The notes: generated by a model not told the origin, from the sequence alone. 64,000 nucleotides of DNA from Mytilus galloprovincialis (GCF_965363235.1 NC_134848.1:60536181-60600180); one strand, 5' to 3'; shown: positions 12,001-21,683, counted from the first letter of the stretch. Made by a program: numbers and translations.

Positions 12001-15000
12001 AATGTTTCGGGTTCTTTCGGGAATAATCCCAGGTAAACCCTCATCAGAGGTCGACCTTTATATATTTATTTCGTATCTAGTATCATAGATAGATGTGTGT
12101 CTGTTTCATAACAGTTTTTTTCAAATTTACTACACGTGCATATAGGTCTACGTTGTAGCTAGTCTTTTTACAGACTAAAGAAACTGACCAAGTAGATCAG
12201 CACCTTTGGTTAATTATTCATATATATAATGAAAAGACTTATTGTCTTTATTCACGTGATCTAATCTATCATAAATCTACACGAGATCTAATAGAGATAG
12301 TAGTTATCAGTGCTATACTGTGGAATTCAACAGCAGACTGTCGTGTATGTTTTAACACCTATTTGATAATATACAAATGTCTCCATGTTTAACAATTGAA
12401 GTGGTTTGTGTAGATACCATGTCGGGTCTATACATGAATATAACAGGAACCATTCGGTTTTCCTTGTATGTGATCGCTTGAAGATAAACGGCATCACGTC
12501 TTTTTACATCTGTTTCACAGATTGTATACTGAAGCCTCCCGTGGTGGGGTATTGTGAATCAATGTCTTTGGCTTAATGATTAATTATCATGTTGCCAATA
12601 TTCTTATTGTTTTTTAAACCACTATCTGGTTTGGATTTAGATAGTTTTTTTTTTTTTTTGTTATCTATCTTTTGGCAGTCGGATCTTTCCGGTTTATATA
12701 CCAACATTTTTGTTAATACCGTGTTAAGATATTCAAAAATATTTCAGTCATTTGTTTTCTAATCTTTGGTTTCTTTGAGAGTTTCTATATGCATCTATGC
12801 TAACTTAGTCTAACTGTTTCGTTAGGGTGAAATGTGCAAGACATGTATACTTTAGAACGTATATATACGATATGAGTCTGTAAAAAGACTAGCTACAACG
12901 TAGACCTATATGCACGTGTAGTAAATTTGAAAAAAACTGTTATGAAACAGACACACATCTATCTATGATACTAGATACGAAATAAATATATAAAGGTCGA
13001 CCTCTGATGAGGGTTTACCTGGGATTATTCCCGAAAGAACCCGAAACATTGCATATTAAATTCTAATGAATTAAGCAATAAAAAGTACGTAGTGTCAGGT
13101 CAGAAATATTGATACCATACCATGAATAAGTGGGTTTATGGTCAATTTATAAAACTATTTGAGTCTGTAAAAAGACTAGCTACAACGTAGACCTATATGC
13201 ACGTGTAGTAAATTTGAAAAAAACTGTTATGAAACAGACACACATCTATCTATGATACTAGATACGAAATAAATATATAAAGGTCGACCTCTGATGAGGG
13301 TTTACCTGGGATTATTCCCGAAAGAACCCGAAACATTGCATATTAAATTCTAATGAATTAAGCAATAAAAAGTACGTAGTGTCAGGTCAGAAATATTGAT
13401 ACCATACCATGAATAAGTGGGTTTATGGTCAATTTATAAAACTGTTCCGTTTTGTTTCCTCTTATACTATCAAGTGTTTCCCTCAGTTTTGGTTTATGAC
13501 CCGCATTTGTTTCAGTTAAATAGATTTATGACTATTGAATAGCGGTATACTGCTATTGCCTTTATTTACAGATCGAAGGACCACATTTAACAGATAAGAC
13601 AGAACTGAATGACATAGAAATTATCTGTGGGAGTAGAGGGAGTGATCGTTGTGGTGACACGGCAAGTTCTGGTCAGCAGGTATGGGGAAATTGGACAGGG
13701 GAAGCACTTTGTCCGGCTAAGACATTTCTTACCTCATTTTCTCTACAAGTAGAGAAATACAATGTAAGTTGATTAAATCTAAAAATGTAACAAATATTTT
13801 CTCGATTTAAGCTATTAGAAATCTAAACGGATTTTATTATCAATGATATACTAAAAATTCTTGCAAAACAAACCACATGTTTGTTGTGTTCAAATCTCCT
13901 TTGCAAGTTTAATTAATTAAGTCCATTACAAAATGTCTGTATGGATGTACAGATAATTTGCAATATGAAATATGCATTGAACTGAAATTTTGAAATTCTA
14001 AGCTAGGTGATGAGTTGTTAATGTTTTTATTTTTGTCCTTGTACTTTGATATCTATATAATAATGTTTCTGATTTCAAGAAATATTACAAGGGGACAATA
14101 TTTCGTATTTCCTATTCCAAAAGATTTTTTTATGGGGACTTAAACAGACTAGCACTTTTGATCTATAAACATTACTCGGTGTCCGTCATTCATGCAATAA
14201 AGAATCTAAGTGAAATCGAATATGTTAAAATTACCTGTGTTTGATTTTGAATTTTTGAATTTTTAAACTTTTCTGTTAAACAAAATAAAAAAAACAATTG
14301 TAATGCCAGAGGTAGATATTGTTCTTTTAATCGCGAGTTTTTTTTCTGTAACATTTAACATTTAATATCATGTATAATTTTAACATACTGAAAATTATGT
14401 AACTTTCATACATTTACTACCTTAGTAAAGTTAAAACATTGATGTAAAAACATCAGGGTAAGAATTAAAGAAACTGGTCAATCCTAAACCTTGGTATGCC
14501 ATTGTAGATTTTAGATGGTTATCATTGTTTCATTTGATATTCATTAAGCCCAGTTACCAGGGTTTGGATATTGGCATGATGCCGATGATACATTTTAACA
14601 GTATAATTTCTTATCATAATTAATGAAATTGTACTAAAACTGATGTTATGTAAATGTACTAAAGCTAATGTTATGCGATTGTACTAAATTAATGCCACAA
14701 TTGCTTAAGACAAAATTGACCTTAGATTCAGCTGTTCTGTTTTGAATTTTTGCAGTTTTCATCTATCTAGTTTCACTTAGCATAGATGCAAGGATAAACA
14801 TGTTGTACGCGTTCGTCTACAACAAACTCACCAGAGACGCTCGAACCAAAAAAAGTTAAAAAGGCGAAATTAAGTACGAAGCTGAAAATTCGAAAGATTT
14901 TGCCAAATGCAGCTAAGATAATATTCATAGGGTAGATAATCTTAGTATTTTGAAAATTTCAAATTATTTATATTTTTAGCCCTGGAGATTCTTAATTTCG

Positions 15001-16977
15001 ATCGTACCAAGTAAGGTTTTTTTACAAACTCGTTTCGTGTTCTTGTAAAAATGTAACATATGTTGATATGCCGAATGGATATTTACGCATACTGTAAACA
15101 AACTAATATTTGCGAAAATAAATCGTCTTATGTACATATATAAGTTACAAATCTCTACCAGAGACCAAATAACATAGAGGTAAACAGCTATATGTCATCG
15201 TACGGCCTTGAAAATGAACAAAACCCATACCGCATAGTATGTGCATGAGCCAGCCAAGTATATATAATCTAAATAATTCATTCACAAAATATTTTCCGAT
15301 TTCCAGAAATAATATTGCTTGAGCCGTTCTTTGTCCTCTATAACCTTTACAAAGATCTAACAGGTATAAGCATGATAAGTGTGATTTATCCGTTTCTTTT
15401 GGTTTTGGGGTAAAATCTCATTTCCATCTTTTGGAAAACACGATGAGGCCGACACCTTGTCAAAATGATAACAAAAGGGAAGAGGGTGTAGGTTATATCC
15501 CAGGGACAAATAACCTTAGCTGTATTTGGCTTAACCTATCGCAATATTGGGTCCTCAATTAAAGCTCTTTAACTTTTAACTTCATTTGACATTTATTCTA
15601 CCAACTGGGAGATATACATGTTTATTTCATCTGTTGGCGCGCTGATTGAAAACGAAAGATTACGTTATATTCTCTCAACCAGTGTAACATGTTTATAGAG
15701 ACAAAATAATTACCAGAATATTATACATGTACGTTTTCTCATCTATATTTCAAACATAGCTTCATTTTACCACAGTTGGCCTGAAGGTCCTATACTTGGC
15801 TAGCTCAGGCACATACTATGCGGTATAGGTTTTGCTCATTTTCAAGGCCGTACGGTGACCTGTAGCTGTTTACTTTTATGTCATTTGGTCTCTGGTAAAG
15901 ATTTATAAACTTATTGTGTACACATTTAAACCCGATGCATTTGGTTGCACCTGTCCTAAGTTAGAACTTTGATGTTCAGTGGTTGTCTTTTGTGGTTCAT
16001 AAGTGTTTTTCGTTTCTCGATTTTTTTATATAGATTAGACCGTTGGTTTAACACTAGTAATGTTTTGGGTTTTTTATAGCTTGGTGTTCGGTGTTAGCTA
16101 AGGCTCCATGTTGAAGGCCGTACTTTGACCTTTAACAAATTGCCACTTGGATGGAGAGTTGTTTCATTGGCACTCATACCACATTTTCTTATATATATGT
16201 GCTATACATTTTATATGATGTTGTTCATTTTTTCCCTGTTTCCGTTTATCACAATCATACAGTCGTACTTTGAAATTGGTTTTATTGGATTCGACCTTAT
16301 TTATTTGAAGTTCATTGTTTAAGTACAGTTCTATAATTAAGGTTGCAAATTATTGGACACACAGAGCAAATTAGTGTGAGTTTGATTTTCTACAGAATAG
16401 TCATATAGAAGATACATTTCAAAAATTGATTAATTAGACTTTTGCATATTCTACTCAGGTTCATAGTGTTTTAATATCCTTAAATCTTCTGTATTTTTCG
16501 CTTATCAAAACTTTAGTTTTGTATTTAATTAAAAGTTCACAAACCATATCTCATGCACTGGTATATTTTTTTTAATTTTCCGAAACTATATAAAATGGAT
16601 GACACTGCCAACTATATGCTTTTTTAAGTAACGGTTGATGACAACAGTTTACATATGCGTCACACCAAATTCATAAATTTATACTAAGTTGAATGAACTC
16701 AGAACATGTTTATTTTGTTTATGTTTGGTAGGCTACAAAAGACAGTACAGGTGCCAACTACGTCAGGTTCAGATGCAGATCTTTTAAAGATAATTTGTTT
16801 GACTTTGACCTAAGCTTTCCTCCCGGGTATGGCAAATATGGGGCTTACGGTGCACGGAGTGACGCTTGTCCAGTGAACAGTGCCATATGTGGTTTAAAGA
16901 CTAAAATACAAGCTGTCCAAGGAGCGGGATTCGACGATACCGCACTTAATGATGTTAAATTCTTCTGTTGTGAATAA
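3043..16977 (+). CDS. VMO1: Secreted PAN/apple-like plus VMO-I domain protein, four exons
   Basis: Exons are 3043-3361, 4483-4586, 13572-13763 and 16732-16977, all bounded by AG/GT; intron phases are 1, 0 and 0, and the joined CDS of 861 nt gives 286 aa. Residues 1-20 form a hydrophobic signal peptide. About 44-90 is a cysteine-rich PAN/apple-like module (C55, C59, CC66-67, C78, CC85-86). Residues 108-286 form a VMO-I beta-prism domain: VTNGG..GNW..EEFC..G.YAVGYRMK, then ELNDIEIICGS, GNW..EALCP, and DDTALNDVKFFC at the end. VMO-I proteins are secreted; the avian one is an egg vitelline-coat protein, and its role in molluscs is not established. The usual VMO-I protein is about 180-200 aa, so the N-terminal module is extra. 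ATTAAA at 17020-17025 is a candidate polyadenylation signal. Intron 2 is enlarged to 8985 bp by nested retroelements (1430 bp in the paralogue). Exon structure is inferred from homology and splice sites, not from transcripts. Confidence 0.87.
3362..4482 (+). other. Intron 1 of the VMO-I gene
   Basis: Nothing recognisable. It aligns with the intron at 34175-34653 in the paralogue. The acceptor at 4481-4482 has a good pyrimidine tract. Confidence 0.6.
4808..5005 (-). repeat. Dispersed bivalve repeat, family A
   Basis: Contains 'caaaaataccaaactcccag' and 'aaaacggaaagtcccttatc', the signature of a repeat also at 25628-25790, 28470-28690, 34950-35150, 39245-39560, 42700-42815 (opposite strand) and 59093-59400. 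Non-coding; probably the tail of a retroelement, since related sequence lies beside Penelope-like tails at 22838-23600. Confidence 0.6.
4990..5415 (+). repeat. Dispersed bivalve repeat, family C (long copy)
   Basis: Carries 'gagggttgggcgcccgctaa', 'ttgaaggccgtacggtgacc' and 'gagttgtctcattggtaatc', ending in a T/TA-rich tail. Other copies are at 15140-15260 (-), 15770-15910, 15925-16195, 31815-31880, 37188-37370 (-), 39118-39245 (-), 39805-40215 (-), 45775-46030, 50519-50645 and 62560-62850. The shared 3' end with a simple tail suggests a SINE- or LINE-derived family. Open frames over it are chance. Confidence 0.65.
5956..6291. mobile_element. MITE with TTAA target duplication
   Basis: The ends are inverted: 'ttaaggatgtactt' on the left and 'aagtacacccttaa' on the right, each with TTAA outermost as expected for piggyBac-type target duplication. 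The interior is non-coding and AT-rich. The paralogous intron in unit 2 has the uninterrupted site (TTTAACATATGC at about 36162-36173), so this insertion is specific to unit 1. Confidence 0.7.
6312..8132 (+). mobile_element. Penelope-like element, 5'-truncated, left part (RT remnant and 3' region)
   Basis: Fossil retroelement. The first kilobase encodes reverse-transcriptase segments typical of Penelope-like elements in bivalves: a 'STLYTTIPHAQLKDR' block, an 'ADLFLYSY' block, the catalytic RYIDD motif and a distal 'NFPIINFPFL' block. It is broken in about three places. About 7300-8132 is non-coding 3' sequence of the same family; a solo copy of this tail lies at 22838-23100 on the minus strand. 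The element begins mid-RT, directly after 'gcatttcactgaca', which in the paralogue runs straight into exon 3. It is interrupted at 8133 by a nested element and its 3' end resumes at 13443. Assignment to Penelope-like elements is from motif recognition; a related tyrosine-recombinase lineage is less likely. Confidence 0.7.
8133..9113 (-). repeat. 0.98-kb direct repeat A with hammerhead ribozyme
   Basis: Same sequence as 11896-12869 apart from the length of a poly-T run at 8882-8903. The first roughly 280 bp carry the ribozyme; the remaining roughly 700 bp have no open frame. A short hairpin (TAGTCT/AGACTA) lies at about 8396-8413, at the limit of the part shared with copies C and D. Strand is given for the ribozyme. 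Confidence 0.85.
8187..8289 (-). ncRNA. Type I hammerhead ribozyme, copy A
   Basis: Reverse complement of the copy detailed at 12999-13101: GACCT/AGGTC stem I, CTGATGA core, GGGTT/AACCC stem II with an inner GGGA/TCCC hairpin, GAAA core, stem III, and cleavage triplet GTC. The predicted cut on the minus-strand RNA lies between the bases at 8192 and 8191. All core positions are retained. Confidence 0.85.
9114..9380. other. Spacer between direct repeat A and the satellite array
   Basis: About 270 bp of AT-rich sequence in which I see no gene or known repeat. Confidence 0.5.
9381..11340 (+). repeat. Satellite array, about 10.6 units of roughly 185 bp
   Basis: Units begin at 'ttgctagtataatag' at 9381, 9559, 9750, 9935, 10120, 10306, 10495, 10680, 10866, 11048 and 11235, so spacing is 178-191 bp with most near 185. 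Other landmarks in each unit are 'gacatgatacagcgatgaat' and 'catccagtggcaa'. The first unit is the most diverged; later units look roughly 90-95 percent alike by eye. The array lies wholly between direct repeats A and B. I searched both strands of the unit for a hammerhead core and found none. Confidence 0.9.
11341..11895. other. Spacer between satellite array and direct repeat B
   Basis: Contains a perfect 9-bp-arm palindrome, CCCGTTTCA/TGAAACGGG, at 11437-11455, then AT-rich near-repeats of 'tttttgtattatataatttta' type at about 11530-11590. The open frame here is low-complexity AT sequence, not a gene. Confidence 0.5.
11896..12869 (-). repeat. 0.97-kb direct repeat B with hammerhead ribozyme
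   Basis: Second copy of repeat A. The left flank 'caaata' is mirrored as 'tatttg' to the right of copy C (13146-13151), so B and C form an inner inverted pair with 6 bp of extra palindrome. Confidence 0.85.
11950..12052 (-). ncRNA. Type I hammerhead ribozyme, copy B
   Basis: Base-for-base the same as copy A as far as I can read. A minus-strand transcript crossing B and then A would carry two cleavage sites 3763 nt apart, spanning the satellite array. Confidence 0.85.
12999..13101 (+). ncRNA. Type I hammerhead ribozyme, copy C
   Basis: Stem I pairs GACCT (12999-13003) with AGGTC (13097-13101). Core CTGATGA is at 13004-13010. Stem II pairs GGGTT (13011-13015) with AACCC (13038-13042) and has an inner GGGA/TCCC hairpin. 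Core GAA is at 13043-13045. Stem III starts at A13046 and pairs seven positions (13046-13052 with 13089-13095, two of them G-U). The cleavage triplet is GTC (13094-13096). Every invariant hammerhead nucleotide is present. The stem III loop is long (about 36 nt). Activity is inferred from the fold, not shown. Confidence 0.87.
13286..13388 (+). ncRNA. Type I hammerhead ribozyme, copy D
   Basis: Same as copy C shifted by 287 bp: CTGATGA at 13291-13297, GAA at 13330-13332, cleavage predicted after C13383. It lies 189 bp before exon 3 of the VMO-I gene, on the sense strand of the pre-mRNA, so self-cleavage could compete with splicing. Confidence 0.87.
13443..13571 (+). mobile_element. Penelope-like element, 3' end, forming the exon 3 splice acceptor
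   Basis: The stretch with 'gtttccctcagttttggttt' and 'agcggtatactgctattgcc' is the 3' terminus of the family whose other copies are at 22838-23100 (-) and 35470-35570 (+). It continues the element interrupted at 8133. Its last bases, TTTATTTACAG, abut exon 3 at 13572. The flanks suggest a 3-bp ACA target duplication. Confidence 0.7.
14804..14840 (-). ncRNA. Decayed hammerhead-type motif in a dispersed repeat
   Basis: Shows the order GACGC, core-like region, stem II remnant and GCGTA typical of bivalve hammerhead repeats, followed by the usual 'aagtacgaagctgaaaattc' flank (14873-14892). The core is not conserved, so I expect no activity. Confidence 0.4.
15140..15260 (-). repeat. Dispersed repeat, family C
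   Basis: Reverse complement of the '...ggccgtacgatgac...' core seen at 4990-5415, with 'catcgtacggccttgaaaat'. Confidence 0.6.
15770..16195 (+). repeat. Dispersed repeat, family C, two adjacent copies
   Basis: Two related copies in tandem orientation (about 15770-15910 and 15925-16195). Each has a 'ttcaaggccgtacggtgacc'-type core and a 'cattggcactcataccacat'-type end. The second ends in a TATA-rich tail. Confidence 0.6.
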
Positions 16978-17949
16978 ACATGATAAAGAACTGTAACTAC
17001 TTAAGCAAAATGTACAACAATTAAAAACTTTCGGTGCTTTTGAATTAAGTAAACTAGGGAAATTTAGAATGTAATAAGTTATTTATTTTACTTGAAACAA
17101 AAGTGCAATCTTTACAGTTTCTAAATTACATTATTTTACTTTATGTAGCAAACTGTATTGTATATTTCATTTCAATTTCTATTTGTTGTTGGACTAAATA
17201 TTAGTGGCATTAGACGCAGACATTGGGATTTTGTTCCTAAACCCACCGTTGTCTTTTTCATCATCATAAGCATAACCTTTATATATTGCACTAAACAATT
17301 TTTACAAAGTTCGATTCTAACGTCATTGGCACTCGTTTCTCTTATCCCACTCCATCAAGGAATGAAACGTTTTGATCGTGGTGGCATCATTTTGTCGGTC
17401 AACACTTTGACCACAACTTCTACCTGACATATTATTTGATTTCAATGATAGTTTAAAATAGACGTATAACACATCGTTTCGGATGGAGATGAATCTAAGC
17501 ATCAGCGCTTCGGACTTGCGCAATTTATGAAGTGACTTTTTGTTTAACTCGTTATGGCAGTATTCTTTGCGCATGCCTTTGTCCAAGTGGTATTTGGGGT
17601 TTCCCGTTGACTTAAAAAATAAGATTTTGGACCATATTCACAAATGAACCTATTTTATGTCCGCAATACTACATTGTAGTTTTCTCATTTCCTTCGAATA
17701 TTCGTCGAATAGAAATGCACTTAGAGACTAAATGTTTGGTAATTTTGGAATAAACGTGCTGATAAATATAATTTTTTTTCTAGATTTTAACTGAGCTCAA
17801 CTCTGAGAGATCACTTGTATTAAAAAATTCATCACATCAAACCGAGTTATACAAATCAAAGCTAAGACAACCTTAAATCATGTATCTTATCATTGGACAG
17901 CAGCTCGCGACTTTATTAAGCCATCTGTAAAGTTTATAAACGTGACAAT
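16978..17949. other. 3' flank of the VMO-I gene
   Basis: 3' UTR and flank aligned to 37983-38930 in unit 2. ATTAAA at 17020-17025 may be the polyadenylation signal. No further gene is seen; open frames on both strands here are chance. Confidence 0.5.
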
Positions 17950-18060
17950 TTCATAATTATTTTTCGTATAATGTTTATACTTGTAATTTGTATTGTATAT
18001 TTCTTGTTGTTTGCTTGGCCCATATGAGTGTACTTTGCAAATAAAATTATTATTATTATG
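17950..18060 (+). mobile_element. LINE 3' tail
   Basis: 'gtgtactttgcaaataaaat' followed by (ATT)n at 18040-18058 resembles CR1/L2-type LINE 3' ends with a microsatellite tail. No polymerase sequence is recognisable upstream. Unit 2 lacks this stretch (about 38970-38985), so it is an insertion. Confidence 0.45.
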
Positions 18061-18329
18061 CTTTGACTCACACCATATTGAAAGATCAAAATGATAAACT
18101 ATACTGCTGTTATTAAATCTTGTTTCTAAACAACCTTATTTCGGTTATATGTTCTAAAATTATCTTTCGTGTTTCTTGTTTTGCCAAACTCTTCTTGTTG
18201 TCATATGAGTAAGGTTGCCTTCATACACTTGTCAAACACGTGACGATCAAAGAAGCACGATCCTTTGATTTGACAATCAGATGAAATGATGATGTTTTTT
18301 CTTTTAAAAAATCCAAACATTTCTTATTG

Positions 18330-18620
18330 GGTTCAATTACTAGATCCTTCAGAACTAGAAGTTAAAGTAATAACCGACAAGGCTTCATCCGCTTCATTTT
18401 TAGACGTATACCTCGAATTTGACATCAGCGGTGATCGCAGCACAAACGAGTCGCTTTAAATTTGGAAATTATCAATTTCTCCCACCGTAGCAGTAATATA
18501 TCAACTTTACAATCATATCAGATATACATTTCCGTACTTATTCGGTATTCAAGAGCTGGCACCAGTTACTCAGATAATCGAATTATTTTATATCAGACTA
18601 AGTCCTTGAAAACGCAAGCA
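18330..18620 (+). mobile_element. Old Penelope-like RT fragment
   Basis: A short stretch encoding 'SELEVKVITDKASSASFLD'-like residues matches the distal RT region of the family at 6312. Its 3' part is shared with 41690-41810 in unit 2, so it was present before the segmental duplication. Broken fossil. Confidence 0.55.
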
Positions 18621-21600
18621 TTGAATTATATGGTATTATGATTCAGGTTACTAGTATATTGACTGATTTTTTTTTGTAAACTATTCTATATACCTTCTAT
18701 CATTCTACTGATCGCAAAACATCAGATTGATTTCTCAAAAATCTTTGTTATCCATCTACAAGTTTACTTACGTGTTTTCCCTAGTCGGGAGCTGTGTCTT
18801 TGTTTCTTAATGGGTGATTTTTGTTTGCTGCTTTTTTCTTTTTTCTTTTTGGTAATTTGGTAATAATGACATATCGTGAAAATGTCTTTTGCATTGAATC
18901 TCCACTTGTGAAGACGGGGCTCTTTATGTCTTGACAAAAGTACAAATGTTTGTCTATTTTTTGAAGATTATACATTGGCCTCTCGATGTCTTTTTGATTT
19001 TGATGTCGCTACGTTGTTTTTATTATCGACATATATCAAGCATATTCGTTTATTGCTATGAGAAAGTATTTCCATAAACTTAGAAATATGAGAAACACAG
19101 TTTTATTGCAAAATATTTTTTTCTTATGAAAAAACGAAAAACTACGACACTTAAAACAACATATAAAACTAGAAGACTGAGTACCAATAAGCTCATCAAG
19201 AAACCAGGTTGATCTCAGGTGCTACCTATTTACAACGCTTGAAAGCTAAAAGATCGGGATCAAAATAATGTGACAGCTTCATCTGTTGTTGCTCGAATCA
19301 ATGAACGCGTGTGTTATGTCCTCCGTATTCTGGAATTAAAAATTCAATAAATTCATTTCAATTCAATAAAATATTGTACTTCCATAACATTTAAGCTTGA
19401 ATCAGGACATCTTTGAACATTAACATGACAGTTTACCATTCTTAACACGCACTGCGGTTGACGCTCTCGATGTTATAAGTTGACGGTCTCTTTTCCACCG
19501 TGCAGTCTTACATAGAGCTGGGATTTTTTTTCTCTCCCCATAAACATATATCACAAATTTCTAGAATTTAGAACATGAAGAAGTTTGAATAAAAAAAGGA
19601 ATGTTATAATAATTGAACCGTAATTTCGAGTCTATGCATAATATATATAAAGGTGATGACAGCAATTCAAAATAACGAGATGCACAAAATGTACTTTGAT
19701 TGACATTAATTGTACCCCACTGAAATCAGTCATTGTATCTATATTTTAACATAAGAAACACACATTGCACTAAATAAATTGAAAGTAATGACTTGCTTTT
19801 AGCAGATGAATTAACGCTTTTATGAAATATTAACTGAAATAAGCAAGATAGCACAATGATACCAAATTATAAACTTAAGGCCAACGTTGGGGTTTTCTTG
19901 TATTGCGTCGGCTGCCTTGTTGAATTTTAATAGTATAAAATTTTCAAAAGAAAAACATTTTTTTTTAAACTGCGTAGTTTGTTTTGTAGAATGATTTTGA
20001 TATTAAAATGACGTCATACTCTATCTTCGTGTTGTCTATCGAATGTTTAGTTCATTATGAATTTGTTTTGATGTCTGTGTCTGTTAAACCTTTCGTGCAG
20101 GCTGATACATTTTCATCATTTTAACTGGGTGCTTACGATAAAGAAAAAAACAGACGTGAACTTATACAAAAAACAAATAAAAAATCATTGCAAAGTCCTT
20201 TTACATGTACATATATGTGATTTAGAAATAAACTTTGAAGATATACTCTGTTTAAGTGCATAAAACGTACAACGGAGATATTTAGACAAATTATTAAATC
20301 ATAACTATGAGAAATCTAGCATTCTTCTTTGACATCAACTGACCACTGATTAAAAATCGACTTCGACAATGATGATACGATAATGGGTTATATTAATTTA
20401 GGAAACCAAATGTCAGTTTAAATATCATTAATCAAGATATACAAATTTTTTTCTGAATTTTTGTACTCAACAAGACAAGGAACACTAAAGCCACTTCTTC
20501 AATAATTAGATTTCTATTTGAAAAGACAAGAATTTCTGGTATTTAATTATGCCTGACAGTGAAATTTTTAATGTAAATATACTGAAGCAACTTTTGATAC
20601 AGGTTTTTACATATGTGTGTATTCTTTGGTTTCACAAATTCCAGAAAAAAAACAGAGACGAACGCATTAGTCTTGAGATCAGCACATGTTAACAACAAAC
20701 TATACTACACAAGCAGAGGGAGCGCGAACAGTATCAGAATAGGAGAGATATAATCAGACAGGATATTTATATATTTATTTTTTTCTCTTTTATGTTCATT
20801 GTTTTGGTCAGGAGTCATGATATAATCAAAGTCAATGTAGGTTTTATAGACCTCCTTACAAGTCAGTTGATTTACGTAAAACCATATCAAGTATCTAAAG
20901 GTAACGAAACCTTGTTTTCTTTTATATAACATGTCGATGTTAACACTATATTTGTCTAACTTATATACAACAAACATTGATGCTTTTCCAAAGACTTCTA
21001 CCTATCCATGGTTGAATATTCTTCAAGTCACACTTAATGATAACCAGGCAGTCAGGTAAGCACATATATTACAAATATGTATACAAAAATTGTTTAAAAA
21101 ATATAAATTAAATCGTGTTTAACATAAATGTACAAATACGTTATATCTAAAATTCAAGTTCCTTAATTTCAAAAAGGGATACCTTCACATAAGCAACTTT
21201 TGTTTTTTAATTTTGTGCATATGATAAGCTTTAGAAAAAAACTTAATTATGAACGCATTAACCCAACACTATGTAGCCAACGCTGTATACATAAAAATTC
21301 ATGTACGTGTAGACATGTACGAACAAAGGGACCTACAAAACTCGACTCAGATAAGCACAAATTAATAATTGGAAAGAGTGCCATCGTTTGTCATTTTTGC
21401 AAGCAAATAATGGTACAAATGTCCAATGAAAGGACAGTTCAACACCAACATGACCAAACTGATTTCGAAAGCATATGACCTCATTGTTCTATCAAATACA
21501 GAAAAGGATTTAATCATGTACCATCTCTCATTATTTACAAGCATTTCAAAAGTGTCATAACTCTTAAAATTACAAACAAATCTATATATTTACTGTGGAA

Positions 21601-21683
21601 CAAATATCCAACAAAAGCAAAGAAATGTTTTTAAAAAATTAGTTCATAGTTTTCAAGTTGTATTTGCATAAATATTGGCATAA
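18621..21683. other. Non-coding flank within duplication unit 1
   Basis: No gene recognised. Several stretches align to 41,830-42,880 in unit 2. Open frames of 60-92 codons here show no domain, signal peptide or conserved frame between the units. Confidence 0.55.

Larger units (their letters stand above)
8133..13442. mobile_element. Composite hammerhead-ribozyme element with inverted ends, nested in the Penelope-like element
   Basis: The left end starts GTTTTATAAATTGACC and the right end is its reverse complement. Parts: A, 8133-9113; an internal region with a 185-bp satellite; B, 11896-12869; then C, 12874-13160, and D, 13161-13442, which are inverted relative to A and B. By eye A and B are identical except for poly-T length (22 T against 15 T). 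C and D repeat only the first roughly 280 bp of A/B. All four copies contain the same hammerhead ribozyme. No protein is encoded, so the unit is non-autonomous. The layout of direct and inverted partial copies resembles Penelope-type pseudo-LTRs and metazoan retrozymes. The near-identity of A and B means either a young duplication or an assembly artefact. Confidence 0.75.
12874..13442 (+). repeat. 287-bp head-to-tail dimer (copies C and D)
   Basis: Two tandem units starting at 'gagtctgtaaaaagac' (12874 and 13161), inverted relative to A and B. Each holds one complete hammerhead ribozyme. Predicted cleavage after 13096 and 13383 would release a 287-nt monomer (13097-13383). The dimer architecture is the hallmark of retrozyme-type elements known from plant and animal genomes. 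Confidence 0.85.
13764..16731 (+). other. Intron 3 of the VMO-I gene
   Basis: Non-coding. It holds a decayed hammerhead-type repeat (14804-14840), three short near-repeats of 'ttgtactaaa' type at 14630-14700, and three copies of family C. The remainder is featureless AT-rich DNA. The paralogous intron at 36376-37739 is about half as long. Confidence 0.6.
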
